Made by a program: the position numbers and the translations under genes
NCBI RefSeq assembly: GCF_035046485.1
Contig: NC_085137.1
Coordinates: 446,528,334 to 446,592,333 of the forward strand
Direction: 5' to 3'
From: Aedes albopictus
Taxonomy: Eukaryota > Arthropoda > Insecta > Diptera > Culicidae
DNA length: 64,000 nt
The notes under the pieces: model-generated
The model's database searches: none
Told to the model about the DNA's origin: nothing
What the model saw: the letters and a program-made list of their open reading frames with translations, nothing else
Shown: in pieces, positions 10,143 through 22,269 of the stretch
Layout of the letters: the number at the start of each line of letters is the position of its first letter
Numbering within the stretch: position 1 is the first letter of the stretch

Positions 10143-12126
10143 CACAGTGGGAAAAATCGACCCAAAAAACGGATCTTTTAACGCCGCTGGTTTCGGTACG
10201 TGAAGTTGACCATTTCTGACATAAAAAAGTACGAGAAATCGATTGGCGCCAAATTCATTCACCGCACGGCACGTGAAGTGGTCCATTTTGCCCCATTTTG
10301 CCCTTTTTTCATACAAAAAGAGAATTAAAATGTACTTTCAAACAACCAACACGACTGTAGATCGTTGAAAATAACTGCAGGTGTAATTAGAGGTGAATAG
10401 CAATCATAAAAATAAATGAAAGATCCTTTCAAATGTTTATTTTGCCCCATATGCCCCAACAACTGCTGGAAATTGTGAATTTTACATAACTATCAATGGA
10501 TTCTTAATGTTGCAGATTTAAAGTGGATTTTTACAAAAAGTACTAGATCTATTATCACCAGATTCATCTTCAGGAGTTGTCCAATTTACCTCATGTTGCC
10601 CTATTAACATAGAAAAATGAGGTTTAAAAAAGTATTTATAAGAAACAGATACTGCTATGGAACGCTGAAATTAATTTCAGTTGCAATTGGAAGCTAACAG
10701 TAATCATGCGCGTATGTGAAAGATCATTTCCCTATTTTATCCTACATGCCCCAAAAACTGCTGGATAATAACATTTTTTGTATTGTTCGTAATGTCACTG
10801 GTTGCAATACTTGAAGTCATATATACAACTACGGTTTATAGATTAGCTTTAGAATCATTCGCGGGAGTGTGCAAACAGCTGTCCATTGTACCCCAGTTTG
10901 CCCTGATTTTTTGTCGCCTCATGAATAAATTGATTTTCCGTATTTGCTTAAGTCCGAATTGATGGACCTCTGGTACTGAAACCAATGTAATTGAAAGAAC
11001 AGTTCAAATATATGACTTTCTAATTCCTGCTTTTGGTGGGGAATTCTGGGTAAAATAATCATTAATCTTAATCTTAATATGTGGCAAATATGCACACAAG
11101 TGATTAAATGAGGCATCTTAAATATATATAATCTGGTGGTTTAAGACATCCTATTTAATCAGTGTAGTGCATATTTGATATATTTTATAAAATGCCTATT
11201 ATGCCCTTAATTCGCCACCAAAAGCTGAAATTATAGAAAAAGTCATATGTAATATAGTCCTTATTTATGTGTCTTTTTGATAACATTGTTTTCAGTACCA
11301 ATGCAAATAAAGGAAATTAATTGATTCATTACATGACAACTGAGGGCAAATTGGGGTAAAATGGACAGCTATTCATACCAATCCGAGAAAAAATCTGGTA
11401 ATAATCGATGAACCGCATTTGTATACATCAAAAATGATCAATAACTTCATGTTTTGCAACCAGCGACATATCAAAACCATACAAAATATGTTAATATTCA
11501 GCAGTTTTAGGGGCATATAGGGTAAAAAAGGGAAAAGATCTTTCATATCTGCGTTGATAACTGTTAGCTTCAAATATAACCTAAAAATAATTTCAATGTT
11601 CCATAGCAGTATCTGTTTCTTATAAATACATTTTATATATAATTTGTCTATGAAAATAGGGCAAAATGGGGCAAATTAGACAACTCCTGAAGATGATTGT
11701 GGTGGTAATAGATCTAGCACTTTTTGTTGATGCCAAACAAATCAACTTCAAATCAGAAATATTGAAAAGCCATTCATAATTAGGTAAAAGTGTGAATTTC
11801 CAGCAGTTGTTGGGGCATAGTGGGCAAAATAAGCATTTAAAAGGATCTTTCATGCATTCTTATGATTGCTATTAACCTCTAATTACACCTACAGCTATTT
11901 TCAGCAATCTACAGTCGTGTTGGTTGTTTGAAAGTACATTTTGATTCACTTTTTGTATGAAAAAAGGGCAAAATGGGGCAAAATGGACCACTTCCCGTGC
12001 CGTGCGGTGAATGAATTTAGCGACAATCGATTTCTCGTACTTTTTTATGTCAGAAATGGTCAACTTCACGTACCGAAACCAGCGGCGTTAAAAGATCCGT
12101 TATTTGGGTCGATTTTTCCCACTGTG
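10143..12126. mobile_element. 1984 bp foldback element with about 1 kb inverted arms
   Basis: The left end CACAGTGGGAAAAATCGACC is repeated inverted at the right end. The two halves pair along nearly the whole length around a centre near 11130, becoming more diverged toward the middle. A 5 bp direct repeat CACTG (10138-10142 and 12127-12131) flanks it, and removing it joins the split LINE. Each arm is itself made of about three tandem units of 290-300 bp, marked by GCCCCATTTTGCCC-like blocks near 10285, 10577 and 10879. There is no transposase frame. It is probably a non-autonomous DNA transposon; the superfamily is uncertain. Confidence 0.85.
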
Positions 12127-13280
12127 CACTGTGCTGCCTTGATCCCCTGTGCCTATATTTTCTTCGCCATTCGAAAGGCTGCGATCACCTTTAGATCACT
12201 TCACGTTTGTCCGTCAGGAGGCTTCCGTCCTTATCCCTGCACATTTCGGCTTGCGACACGTAGCCTTTGCAGGATGCGTTGAGCTTCTGGTAGAACTTAC
12301 GTGTTTCTTGTGAACGGCAGAGCAGTTCCATTTGCTCGCACTCCGCTTCTTCCAGGCGGCGCTTTTTCTCACGGGTCTGCTGCTTCCGCTTCTGTCTGTA
12401 TCGCTCCACATTCTGTCGGGTTCCATGCTGCAGCATTACCGTCCGCGCTGCGTCCTTCTCCTCCAGAACCGCTCTACACTCCTCGTCGAACCAATCATTT
12501 CGTCGACTCCGTTCTACGCACCCGATAGTGCTCTTGGCTGCGTTGTTGATGGCTGCTTTGACTGTACTCCAGCAGTCCTCTAGAGGGACCACATCGAGCA
12601 CACCCTCGTCCGGAAACGCTGCCTCGAGATTCTGCGCGTATGCGGTGACGACATCCGGTTGCTTCAGTCGCTCTAGATCGTACCGGGGCGGCCACCGGTA
12701 CTGTACATTGTTAACAACGGAAACTTTTGGGCGTAGTTTAACCATCAGAGTCGATATTAGCGCCACGATAGGTTCTGACGTCGATATTGTCGGAGAAGTG
12801 CCGACCATCAATCAGAACTAGGTCGATTTGCGATTCCGTTTGTTGTGGTGATCTCCAGGTGTAACGATACGGGAGGCTGTGCTGGAAGAAGGTGCTACGA
12901 ATGGCGATGTTCTTGGAGGCGGCGAAATCGATGAGGCGTAGGCCATTTTCGTTCGTCAGCTGGTGGGCGCTGAACTTTCCAATCGTCGGTCTGAACTCCT
13001 CCTCTTGGCCTACCTGAGCTTTTAGGTCTCGTCGTGGTTTGGGCGGCGGTCGTAATCGCGTTCGAGCAACGCGTAAAATGCGTCCTTGTCATCATCAGTG
13101 CTTCCGGAGTGAGGGTTGTGCACGTTTATTATGCTGATATTGAAGAATCGGTCCTTGATCCTCAACCTGCTCATTCCTTCGTCGATCGGCCACCAACCGA
13201 TCACGCGCCTCTGCATGTCGCCCATCATTATAAAAGCTGTTCCCAGCTCACGTGCCTGACACCAATTCACTATCCCTAGG
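12127..13280 (-). pseudogene. LINE endonuclease and RT linker, broken
   Basis: Minus strand, 5' half of the LINE whose RT half lies at 9655-10137. The endonuclease (exonuclease/endonuclease/phosphatase family) nicks the target DNA. Visible pieces include MMGDMQRRVIGWWPIDE, IINVHNPHSGSTDDDKDAFY and VKLRPKVSVVNN. A 206-codon frame (12191-12811) then carries the linker toward the RT, ending SLLTDKREVI. At least two frameshifts separate the endonuclease blocks between about 12800 and 13080. The far 5' end of the element is missing. Confidence 0.85.
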
Positions 13281-13389
13281 AGCTGGGCTTACCTTCCCGG
13301 AAGCTACGGGTTCTGCATTGGCATTTCCTCCAACCACAGTGCTAAATAGCTAAGCTCAAGCGCCAGTCTTCGCCGGGGTGGTGTTTTTA

Positions 13390-14560
13390 ATGGGCGCCCA
13401 TGAGATAATATTTAACTTAAGCTTCCACCCCCCAAATGCTTCTGTAATGCCCCTGAAACTTTAATTCCGGAATCCTTTCATATGCCTCTGAAACTAGCCT
13501 TAAATCCCCTGAATCTTTCTGAAATAGCTAGAGGTTTTCCCCTGAAACCGTTTTGGAACCACTACATCGCACATGAACCTCTGAAACCTTCGGAAACGCT
13601 TTTGTAACGTTCCTGAAACTCGCTGGAAATTATCCAAAATTTCCTGAAATACCACTGAACCACAACCCCGAAACGCATCTAAGACCCTCTGAAACTTCCT
13701 GAAATTACTTTGGAACCCCTGTAACGCACCTGAGATCATCCTATCCTCCTGAAAACGCTCTAAAAACCCTCTCAAACTTCCTGATATACATCCAAAAACC
13801 GCCAGGCACCTCCTGCGCATTGGAGAAACTACTATCCCCTACCTATCCAAATAATCCAATCTCTTTTATCCATTACCACCTACATGATATAAGGGGTCAT
13901 TCATGGGGGCCATGAAAGGAAGACTGGGCAGGGAAGGTAAAACAATACCCTAGAAACCTAATTAGTATGCATGGGGACACCAGTCTTCGTAGGCGCCCTC
14001 GGCATGGGCTGCACACGGGGGAAGGTTTGGGCCTAGCGCCTCCCATTGGGTGACTTTAATGAGTTTAAAACATGCTTCGTGTCCGAAACCGAATAGGTTC
14101 TCCACTGCACGACACGTTAATACGTTTCGGAACTTGAACCCTGAAACCCCCTAGAACTCCCTGTAACGAACGTGAGACCCCTCAACCTCTTAAAAACACC
14201 CCTGTAACGCCTCCAGAACATCCACAAAATTATCTGCAACTTCCTGTAATGCTTCTGAAAACCCCAAGAAAACCTCTTGAACTCCACGTAATGCACCTGA
14301 GACCCTACGAAAGCCCCGAAAACGCTTCAGTAACGCCTCAGAAACGCCCTTAAACTTCCTGAAATCCTCTCAGACCCTCTGTATCGCACATTATACCCTA
14401 AGGCCCTGTAAAACCTCCGGAACGCCCCTGAACGCCTCTGAATCCCCGTCCCAAAACTACATTAAAAGCGCTATGAAACCCCGCATGACCTCCCTTCGAA
14501 TCCCCTAGCCACTCGTGCTTCTTAAAGTTCTTTGCAATCGTAAAATCCATTTAGATGACA
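13390..14560. repeat. Degenerate CCTGAAAC-type short repeat field
   Basis: Irregular repeats of about 15-25 bp built on CCCCTGAAACxxCCTGAAA and CTGTAACGCC. It is richer in C than the GGAATTCC fields elsewhere in the window. Unrelated-looking sequence breaks it at 13850-14090. No gene is supported; the 106-codon minus frame at 13500-13820 is a by-product of the repeat. Confidence 0.65.
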
Positions 14561-14639
14561 AACTCAATCCATTATGGTTATAAATCCATTTAGATTAAAA
14601 TACTATTAGAGCAGTCCCAACTCATTACCCAAATGGAGG

Positions 14640-15220
14640 TTTGATTGTGTAGGATTATTGTCCTCCAGAGATTTATTTGTGAATTTCTCCTTCGGAATCT
14701 TCCAGCGATTCTCGCGGGATTGTTTCATTGATTATTCCTTTATCGATCCCTCCCTAAATTAGTCAAAGAAACCCTTCAAAAATGCCTCCTTCCTTTATAG
14801 ATTTTTCCTAAGATTCCTTCATTTATTTTTGCCGGGATTTTTCCAAGGATTTTGCCCAGGATTCCTTCCGAGGTTTTTTTTTATTCTATTGATATTCTTC
14901 AAATGATTTCTCTGAGAATCCTTTCGGGATTTCTCTAGAGATCCCTTCACGGAATCCTCCTGGGATCCCTTTCTAGATTTCTCCGGGGATTCCTTCTGGG
15001 ATTTCTCCAGAATTCTCTAAGACCTTCTTGATTTTTTTTACTTGATACTCTATGATTATGTCTGCATTCATAAAGGAATTCTTCCCGGGATTACTCCCAA
15101 GGTTCTTTCCGGGATTACTTCAGGGGTTTCCCCCTTGGTCTCTTTTGATATACCTCCTATGTTTTACAGATTTTTTTTTTTCAGGGGAAGATCATCATTC
15201 TGTTGCAAAATCTGTGTTCA
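14640..15220. repeat. Degenerate GGAATTCC short repeat field
   Basis: Units resembling GGGATTTCTCCAGGGATTCCTTC repeat irregularly. They are the same kind of simple, self-complementary sequence that fills much of the right half of the window. Confidence 0.7.
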
Positions 15221-15229
15221 GTAGATCTT

Positions 15230-15775
15230 AAGACGTTATATTCAGCTTTTTATTCATGTTAGAAGCCTTGAAGATGATTCACTACAGCGCGCAAGATATT
15301 GAAGTTTGTACTACTCCAATACCGCTAGACTAGCTACACTCACACAGGGAATCAATGAGATACCTGCTTGGGACGAACAGGCATCTTCAGTATATAAGTG
15401 TTGACGATCTTCTATTGTTAGGCGAGAATAGCACCTGCTACGTCAGGTTGCTGGTCAATGTGGGGATGGGAAGGGAAGTGATACTTGCAATCGGTTGTTG
15501 TCAACAGACCGTGGATTTCACTGCATCTACACAAGTCCATGCGGATGTCGGAGTGTAGTTGGGAAATGTTTATTTTAGGAATGGGGGTCCACGCATTGGT
15601 GCGTGGATGCCAGGCGTAAAGAAATCGACAGCAACACAGTTCGCTTGGTGATGCATAATTTGTAGACATTATATGATAGCTGTGGTTTTGGAAGGAAGGG
15701 AACGGCTTTTTTTTTATCTGTTTCTGGTTCTATCGATGGCTATGAACATGCTTTTATACATGAGATGTAGGGAAA
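15230..15775. other. Unassigned DNA
   Basis: No domain-bearing frame or repeat structure is visible here. The overlapping short frames on both strands near 15355-15670 look like chance. Confidence 0.35.
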
Positions 15776-15784
15776 ATAGTATAG

Positions 15785-15905
15785 AGAAAGTAGATAATAC
15801 AAGTTGGCACGAAAGGAACGAGTCAGGGATATAACTCAGAACCTTCTGCGTATGAATCAGAAGCGGTAGCCACTAGACCAACAAGTTCATCTAAGATATT
15901 GAAAT
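15785..15905 (-). mobile_element. tRNA-like SINE fragment
   Basis: The minus strand contains TTGGTCTAGTGGCTACCGC (box A-like), then GCAGAAGGTTCTGAGT and TATATCCCTGACTCG at the box B position. This resembles a decayed tRNA-derived SINE head. The box B is poor, so it is unlikely to be transcribed. Confidence 0.5.
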
Positions 15906-15975
15906 TTTCAGCTTGGCCCAAAAATAAACTGTTAGAACTACTTTAAGCTTTTTGAAACACGATTGAGTGCATATC

Positions 15976-16552
15976 TAGGGTTTAGGACCATTTGGGCAGG
16001 AGCACCTATTTTGGGCACTTGCTGCTATAACTCAGTCAATTTCAAACTAATTGATATGAAATTTTGTACATGGCTAGTTACTGTGCGTATCTTACCGTAC
16101 TCCAAAAATTAAATCAATAGGACAGATCGGTGAAGTACTAGATTTGTAGTAATGAGCTGAATTTTAGTATGGTGAGAAGGTCAATTCTCCGTTTCTGCAA
16201 TGAAGTGGTGCAAAAAGCGTGGGTATTATGATTCCTTGCCTAATTTAATGCTGTTTGAGCAAAACTTTGGGCAACAGTGTTGTTATTTTCTCCATTTCTT
16301 GCAACATAAACAACATAGTTATCCAATGTTTTGCTCAAACAGCATCAAATTAGGCAAGGAATCATAATACCCACGCTTTTTGCACCATTTCATTGCAGAA
16401 ACGGAGAATTTACCTTCTCACCATACTAAAATTCAGCTCATTACTACAAATCTAGTACTACACCGAACGTGCCCCATTGCCTGAAAGTTGACTGAGCTAC
16501 AGCAGCAAGTGCCCAAAATAGGTGCTCCTGCCCAAATGATCACAGACCCTAC
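15976..16552. mobile_element. Foldback MITE, about 577 bp
   Basis: Two arms of about 250-280 bp pair. For example, ATTTGGGCAGGAGCACC near 15990 is inverted near 16523-16540, and GCGTGGGTATTATGATTCC near 16220 is inverted near 16357-16377. It encodes nothing. The core CTATAACTCAGTCAA is shared with the MITE at 26529-26745. I found no clear target duplication. Confidence 0.8.
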
Positions 16553-17448
16553 TTTAGTCGTTGATAGAAGTGGCTTTTCGTTTATTTTGTAAATTGGTAG
16601 AGGTGTGGGCTTAGAAACATAACTTCTCAGAGGGAACATCCCAATCATTTTTAAAAGATGGGTTTGCTAATTTCAGAGTCATTTATTATTTATTATTAAT
16701 TATTAATTTATAATTAATTATAATTTTAGATTATGAACAATGTTAACGAAGCCGCAGTTTCAACTATCCAATTTTTTATTATGATTTTTCTCCTAACGCT
16801 CTATTATAGCATAAGTGCATACATATTGCAGCTCCATTCACTTGAATTCCACAAGCAGCGGCTATGTACTTCCCACAAACATTTCCCTTCCGCTGGCTGT
16901 TGTATAATGAAAACAAACATTCATGCACTTTGACCGACCAACCAACCGCCATGAAACCATACCAGCAGTAGTAAATCACTCTTCAGACTCCCTCACATCC
17001 GCACGTTCCAAAGACACTGCATAGAAATATTTGCCCAAAGTTGCACAATTTCGACATTAATGAAACGTTTGCTTTTTCCTGCCTCCTCATTTCTCTTCTC
17101 ACGGACTTTGACTGCTGGGCCGAATATAGTCCGAAAAGCGAAAGAAAAAATATCTCGCTCATTTGCGGTCCACCCGCCGCTCACCCCCATTGAAACAAAT
17201 CCGACCAGACCAGACGAATGATGAGCTATTTTTTTCGGTTTTCAGAACCCCATCCTATCCAAAAGTACTTCGCGTGGTAGAGGCCGCCTGGTAAGAAATC
17301 ACGAGGCTAATTCAGGAAAAAAGTGGGCGGAATGGGATCAGTTTCAAGTTCTCCCGACTGGACGACCGTCGACCGGTTTCACCTCATAATGATGAGGAGT
17401 CGTTGATTCGCGTGTAAGCACATTGACTGCCGAAAGTGGTAGCAATAA
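16553..17448. other. Unassigned DNA with AT-rich tract
   Basis: An AT-rich simple tract of TTATTATTAAT type lies at 16681-16735. The part at 16980-17440 is more balanced and could hold non-coding conserved sequence. No gene is supported. Confidence 0.35.
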
Positions 17449-17456
17449 CTGGACAC

Positions 17457-18250
17457 TAGTATGGGACACGCTTGTATGGAAAAAATAAATTCTCGCTCCA
17501 GTCGACTTTTTAGATGCCATTTAGGTCCCATATGATCTGTACAAAATTTCAGCGCAATCGGTGAAACTATAATTTAGCGCAAGCGGTTCAAAGTTTGCAT
17601 AGGATTTACTATGGGAAAAGTTATACTTTCAAATAAAAAATCCTAGAGGTCACCCTTTCTCTCCTTAATTCAAATCGGTCAACGTATCTTGTAGAAAAAT
17701 CATTTATGAAACTTTCCTCCGAAGACCGCAAAACGATTGGAAGCTTGTGGAAAAAGTTATTGATTTATTACCGATTAGTGATCAAACGAACGGCTTTTTG
17801 TTTTGTTTTATCAGCAGCACTGCTGCTGCCGTTGTTGCATGGGGTGGCGGGAGGCATCACCACCCCCAGAAACAGCAGCAGCCAAGGCAGCAGCTACAGT
17901 GCTGCTAATAAAACAAAACAAAAAGCCGTTCGTTTGATCACTAATCGGTAATAAATCAATAACTTTTTCCACAAGCTTCTGATCGATTTGCGGTCTTCGA
18001 AGGAAAGTTTCATAAATGATTTTTCTACAAGAAACGTTGATCGATTTGAATTAAGGAAACAAGGTGCGACCTCTGGGATTTTTTATCTGAAGGTGTAACT
18101 TTTCCCATAGTAAATCCTATGCAAACTTTGAACCGCTTGCGCTAAATTATAGTTTCACCGATTGCGCTGAAATTTTGTACAGATCATATGGGACCTAAAT
18201 GGAATCAAAAAAGTCAACTGGAGCGAGAATATGATGTTTGTCCCATACTA
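17457..18250. mobile_element. hAT-type foldback MITE, 794 bp
   Basis: Ends are TAGTATGGGACA and its inverted copy, flanked by exact 8 bp repeats CTGGACAC (17449-17456 and 18251-18258), as expected for hAT transposition. The arms run almost the full length; for example, the segment at 17775-17830 pairs with 17900-17955. The loop is a GC-rich CAGCAGCAG-type sequence near 17810-17900. The 81-codon frame at 17706-17951 lies on the palindrome and is not a gene. Confidence 0.9.
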
Positions 18251-18424
18251 CTGGACACAGTGTGCCAAAAAGCGACAATAACATAATTACTGAAGGATTT
18301 TCTAGAGGAATTTGCATTTTTTTTTGCCAAAATGGCCGAAAAGTCTTCCGAAGAACATTAAGCTACCGGAATGAACTTTTGGGAACTTGAAAGTTTCTAC
18401 AAAGTTCCGTGTAGCATCTTAGAG

Positions 18425-18512
18425 CAACTGACGAAAAATTGCAAGTGCTGGGGCTGGGTTTCGAACCCATGATCATCCACTTATGGAGCGTGTTAGCCTC
18501 TTAAACAGCCAG
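18425..18512 (-). mobile_element. tRNA-derived SINE fragment
   Basis: The minus strand reads GGCTGTTTAAGAGGCTAAC, then a box B GGGTTCGAAACCC, then CACTTGCAATTTTTCGT. The last part matches the SINE at 9403-9480. Only the head region remains. Confidence 0.65.
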
Positions 18513-19690
18513 AAAGTTCCGTTCGGAGCTTTATCGAAACTTCGTGGAACTTGGAAACGGATTTTTTATCTGAACTGTTGATTACTTGGGTACTGATATG
18601 GCAATGAGTTTTTACTTGGTAGATGACCTCAGAATAGAAGTTGTTTGGGCAAAATACGAACATTTCTGACACATAGTGCTTCGGTGGCATTGGCCCGCGT
18701 TCTGTATTCATGCTGCTCGCTTTAGGAAGCTATTAATAACCTGCTCTGATATGATACTGAGGTGATGGTACCAACCTCACCTCGCCCCCGACTTACGCTT
18801 CCCCCTGTTGTTGGTGCACTTGTTTTTACAAATCGACAATGACGAGGCCAAGTAAGGCAGGCTACTTGCTGCTGGGAGAACTTCCATTTTCATCCTGAAT
18901 GGCAATCCATTTTCGCCGCCGCCGCCCGGCCCGGGCGCAAATGATACACACTATCATCATCCGTGCCGCCTCTCATCATCCAGCGCAGCGTGTTTTGTTG
19001 GACGAGCGTATTCTTTTAAATTTCGGGCCCCCTTGGGGGTGGTATGAAGTCAGGGGGCGCGCGCGGGTGGACCGCGCAACAGCGAATAATGGGGTACAAA
19101 TTCAATTTGGCGTTTCTTACGAACGATGGGAGGATGCTGTTTGTAGCGTCTGCCTCTCCGCCGCGCCGTCGAGAACGCTGAAGGTGTGCATGAAAGTGAA
19201 TTTTTCGGTTCGTTTGCCAGCTAATGGTTGGCTTGTGGTTAAAGGTTGAAGCACTCGGTCGGTTCACAGTGTTCTGGTTCTGAGGTGTTCAACCGTGGGC
19301 TGGGTTGTGAATTGAGGTGGATTAGCATTCTCGCCGGAGAGTGATGTCTTTTGTGGTCTTGAAAGATGACTTGGATTGGATTTCAAATTAAACTGATGGA
19401 ATGTGAGAATTGGTTTCACATACTTGAATCGGATGAGTGATCTTATTTCTTTACTTAAGACTTCTTAAAGCATAGATTGACAATAGCTTGATGCAGTCAT
19501 ATTATGAATCATGATTTGCCAGAAGGTATCAGGATTGAAATGGTATTTTTAAAATATAGCTTAGTATAAACATGCCCAATAATACGAACGGTCGTGGTTC
19601 ATCAAACTTAATTGACAAAAAAAAAAAATCTGTGAACATGCACGTAATCATCAATACTATACTGCAGATGCCTGGGTACGAATATGATGG
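18513..19690. other. Unassigned DNA, GC-rich in part
   Basis: The part at 18780-19250 is unusually GC-rich for this window (CGCCGCCGCCGCCC near 18913 and GGGGGCGCGCGCGGG near 19055) and might be an exon, promoter or conserved element. The 116-codon frame starting at 18899 has no recognisable domain and a competing frame on the other strand. No call can be supported. Confidence 0.3.
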
Positions 19691-19967
19691 ATTTCATTAC
19701 GGAATTACTTTAGGAGATCCGTAGAGAATCCTTCCATTAGTTTCTTATAAAACTCCAGTTTCTTAAAACATTCCTCCAACAATTTCTTAAGGAATTGTTC
19801 CAGAAGTTTCTTCTGGGTTTTCTTCAATAGTATCTTCAGGGTCAAAAGTTATTGGAGAAATCCCGGAAAATACTATTGGACCCTCTCTAGGCAAATGAAA
19901 AAAAAAACATGTGGAATGATCCCAAACAAACTTCTGATGGAATCCTGAATAAACCCCTGAAGGAGCT

Positions 19968-21175
19968 CCCCAGCCAACCACATATCGTAAATCATTGTGT
20001 GGAAAAAATCGTATATTTTCATATATTGAATCAGAATCGTATAATAATATGTATATTTGTTGACAATGATTGCGTCAAATCGCATTTCATGCTAAATTAA
20101 ATTTCAATTGCGATTTTGTTTCATATAGTCGTCTCCGATCATAAAAGGTGCGAGATACTATCAGTAGGATCGCACAGAGTCGGATAGAATCGTGAAAAAA
20201 ACATACATTCTTAGTGTCGAGCTGCAAGTTCGCTAGCATCGTATATATGATTTCTTTGAATCGAGGAAATCGTCGCTTCACATCTGCTAAATCGAGCTTG
20301 TTACCTAAAGGTATGATCAAAATCGGTGAAATCGTATACAACCATAACTATGTTGTATATTGATCACTTGCGTCGTATACGAAGTGAACGAAATCGTAGA
20401 AATCGTAAATTCATTTTTACAGTCGCATATGGTTGTTACTGCACTTTTAATAGTCGAATCTTAGTCTCGGAAATCGTAAATGGTTTTGTTTACATATTTG
20501 TATGATGGAGAAAAAGAAAAAAAATGGTATTCATCACAAATTTGTATTTTTGTTGTTGTTGACACATTCCAACCATGGTAGCAATGATTTCAACCAAATA
20601 TATAGGTTTTCATACTATTTATATACAGCAGATGACTTACAATAAGTGATGTATAGATTCCAACAACGATGTCAATTCCGGGCCTCTTGCACGGCACCAC
20701 TTTTGGTGCCACTCAATGCACAACAACAACGCTCCCACCACAAGTCTCGCACCGTATCATGCTATTTTTTTCCGTTTCATGCCATTCACTTTGAACTCTC
20801 TGTTTCCAACTTGGCAATATAGCCAATACAGATAACGCGCAGTTCTCAATTAAAGGATCTAAGTTCAATTCCCATCGAACACTAATTGTTTTTTTTACTT
20901 GAAAATCTTGAGTCGTATATCGGTACACTCAATCGTAATAAGATCATGCAAATCGTATATTTAGACGGAGAAAATCGGCGAAATCGTAAATTTTTTTTTC
21001 GAGAAATCGTAAATTATGTTGGATGAAATCGCAGTAATCGTATATATGTTTCGATATGGCCTCCACTTTAGTATGTACATGCCTGTTTCGTGCAATGAAT
21101 ACGATTTCTTTGGTGCTATATATGTGTGACTATTTCAGTTGCAAATTCGATATAGAAACCAAATTGCTGGCTGGG
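19968..21175. mobile_element. Putative element rich in ATCGTA motifs
   Basis: CCCAGCCA near 19968 is matched by TGGCTGGG ending near 21175, and both sides abut the same degenerate short-repeat DNA, so this looks like one insertion of about 1.2 kb. Inside, AATCGTATAT, AATCGTAAAT and close variants occur at least a dozen times (for example near 19985, 20009, 20036, 20330, 20403, 20478, 20951, 20986, 21006 and 21038). No coding frame is convincing. The inverted ends are short, so boundaries are tentative. Confidence 0.5.
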
Positions 21176-21960
21176 TCCCTGAACAAACCCAGAGAAATTG
21201 CTGTAGGGATACCTGGAGTTATGCCAACAAGAGTTCCGGAAGGAATCTCCGATGAAATTCCTAGAGGAAATACGGAGCTCTTGGAAGAATCCTAGATGGA
21301 ATTCCTAGAGGACTCTTGGAAGGAATTTCTGGATAAATCTCAATATTAGAATACTCCTGTTGAAATTATTCAATAATCTCATGGAGGATTTTCGTTAGGA
21401 ATATCTGACACTCTGTGAGAACTCTATAATTAACTACCGAAAGAATTCTAGCAGGATTTGCAGGAATTCCATAGGGAACTTCTGAAGGAATACGAAAGAA
21501 TTCCTAGAGGAATCCTGGAAGGAGTTCCTGAAGAAATATCGAAAGCAATTTCTGAAATATTTCCAGAGAAGTTTCTGAAGGATTCCTGGTGGAAGTTCCC
21601 ACAGGAATTCCGATAGGAGTTTCTAGGAAACAATTCCTGAAGGACTTCCGGAAACAATTCCCAATAAAAATCCCGGGAAAAAGAATCTTGGAAGGAAATC
21701 CAGGACGAATACCGGAAGAACTACTTGGGAGTACCAATCCCGAAAGAAATTTCCATAGGAATCGTGGAAAGAGTTCTTGAAGCAATCTTGGCAGCAGTTT
21801 CTAAAAAAATCTCGAAGGATTTTCAAGATAAATCTCAGAAATAATTACTGAAGAACACGCATGGGGAAGTCCTGAAAGGGTTCCTGAAGGAAATTTTGAC
21901 GGATTTCCTGGAAGAATCTGGAGTTTCTCAGGAATCTCAAAACAGCTCAAAACAAGGGTG
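21176..21960. repeat. Degenerate GGAATTCC short repeat field
   Basis: Units such as AGGAATTCCTGGAAGGAGTTCCTGAAG repeat irregularly through the whole block. Frames on both strands (for example 21448-21785) are rich in S, R, F, I and G, reflect the repeat, and are not genes. Confidence 0.8.
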
Positions 21961-22114
21961 CCTCAAGTATGTCATAAACCATCCCATGTACGTGAACCTC
22001 ATTGTATAGATTCAATCAAACCACCCATAGAAAGCTGACAAAATTCTCCCAAGTCTGAATAGGAAACAACAAGGCCATGAAATGTCGAAGACCCCTTTAT
22101 CATGGAGCACCTAA

Positions 22115-22266
22115 GGGGCCGTTCATAAACCACGTAGACTTTTTGGGGGGAGGGGGGGTCTGGCCAAAGTCTACGCTCCATACAAATTTCAAAATTTTTG
22201 TATGGACAAAAGTCTACGAGGGGGGAGATGGCCAAATTTTGGTCTACGTGGTTTATGAACAGTCCC
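22115..22266. mobile_element. Short MITE with TAA target duplication
   Basis: The left end GGGGCCGTTCATAAACCACG pairs with the right end, which reads GGGACTGTTCATAAACCACG when inverted. TAA flanks both sides (22112-22114 and 22267-22269). The middle is GC-skewed (GGGGGGAGGGGGGG). It is non-coding and similar in style to 3 bp-duplication mosquito MITEs. Confidence 0.8.
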
Positions 22267-22269
22267 TAA

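Noticed and set aside
12301..12821. Plus-strand frames opposite the LINE
   Set aside because: The minus strand encodes recognisable LINE protein; the plus frames are shadows.
17706..17951. 81-codon plus-strand frame
   Set aside because: Lies across the palindromic centre of a foldback MITE.
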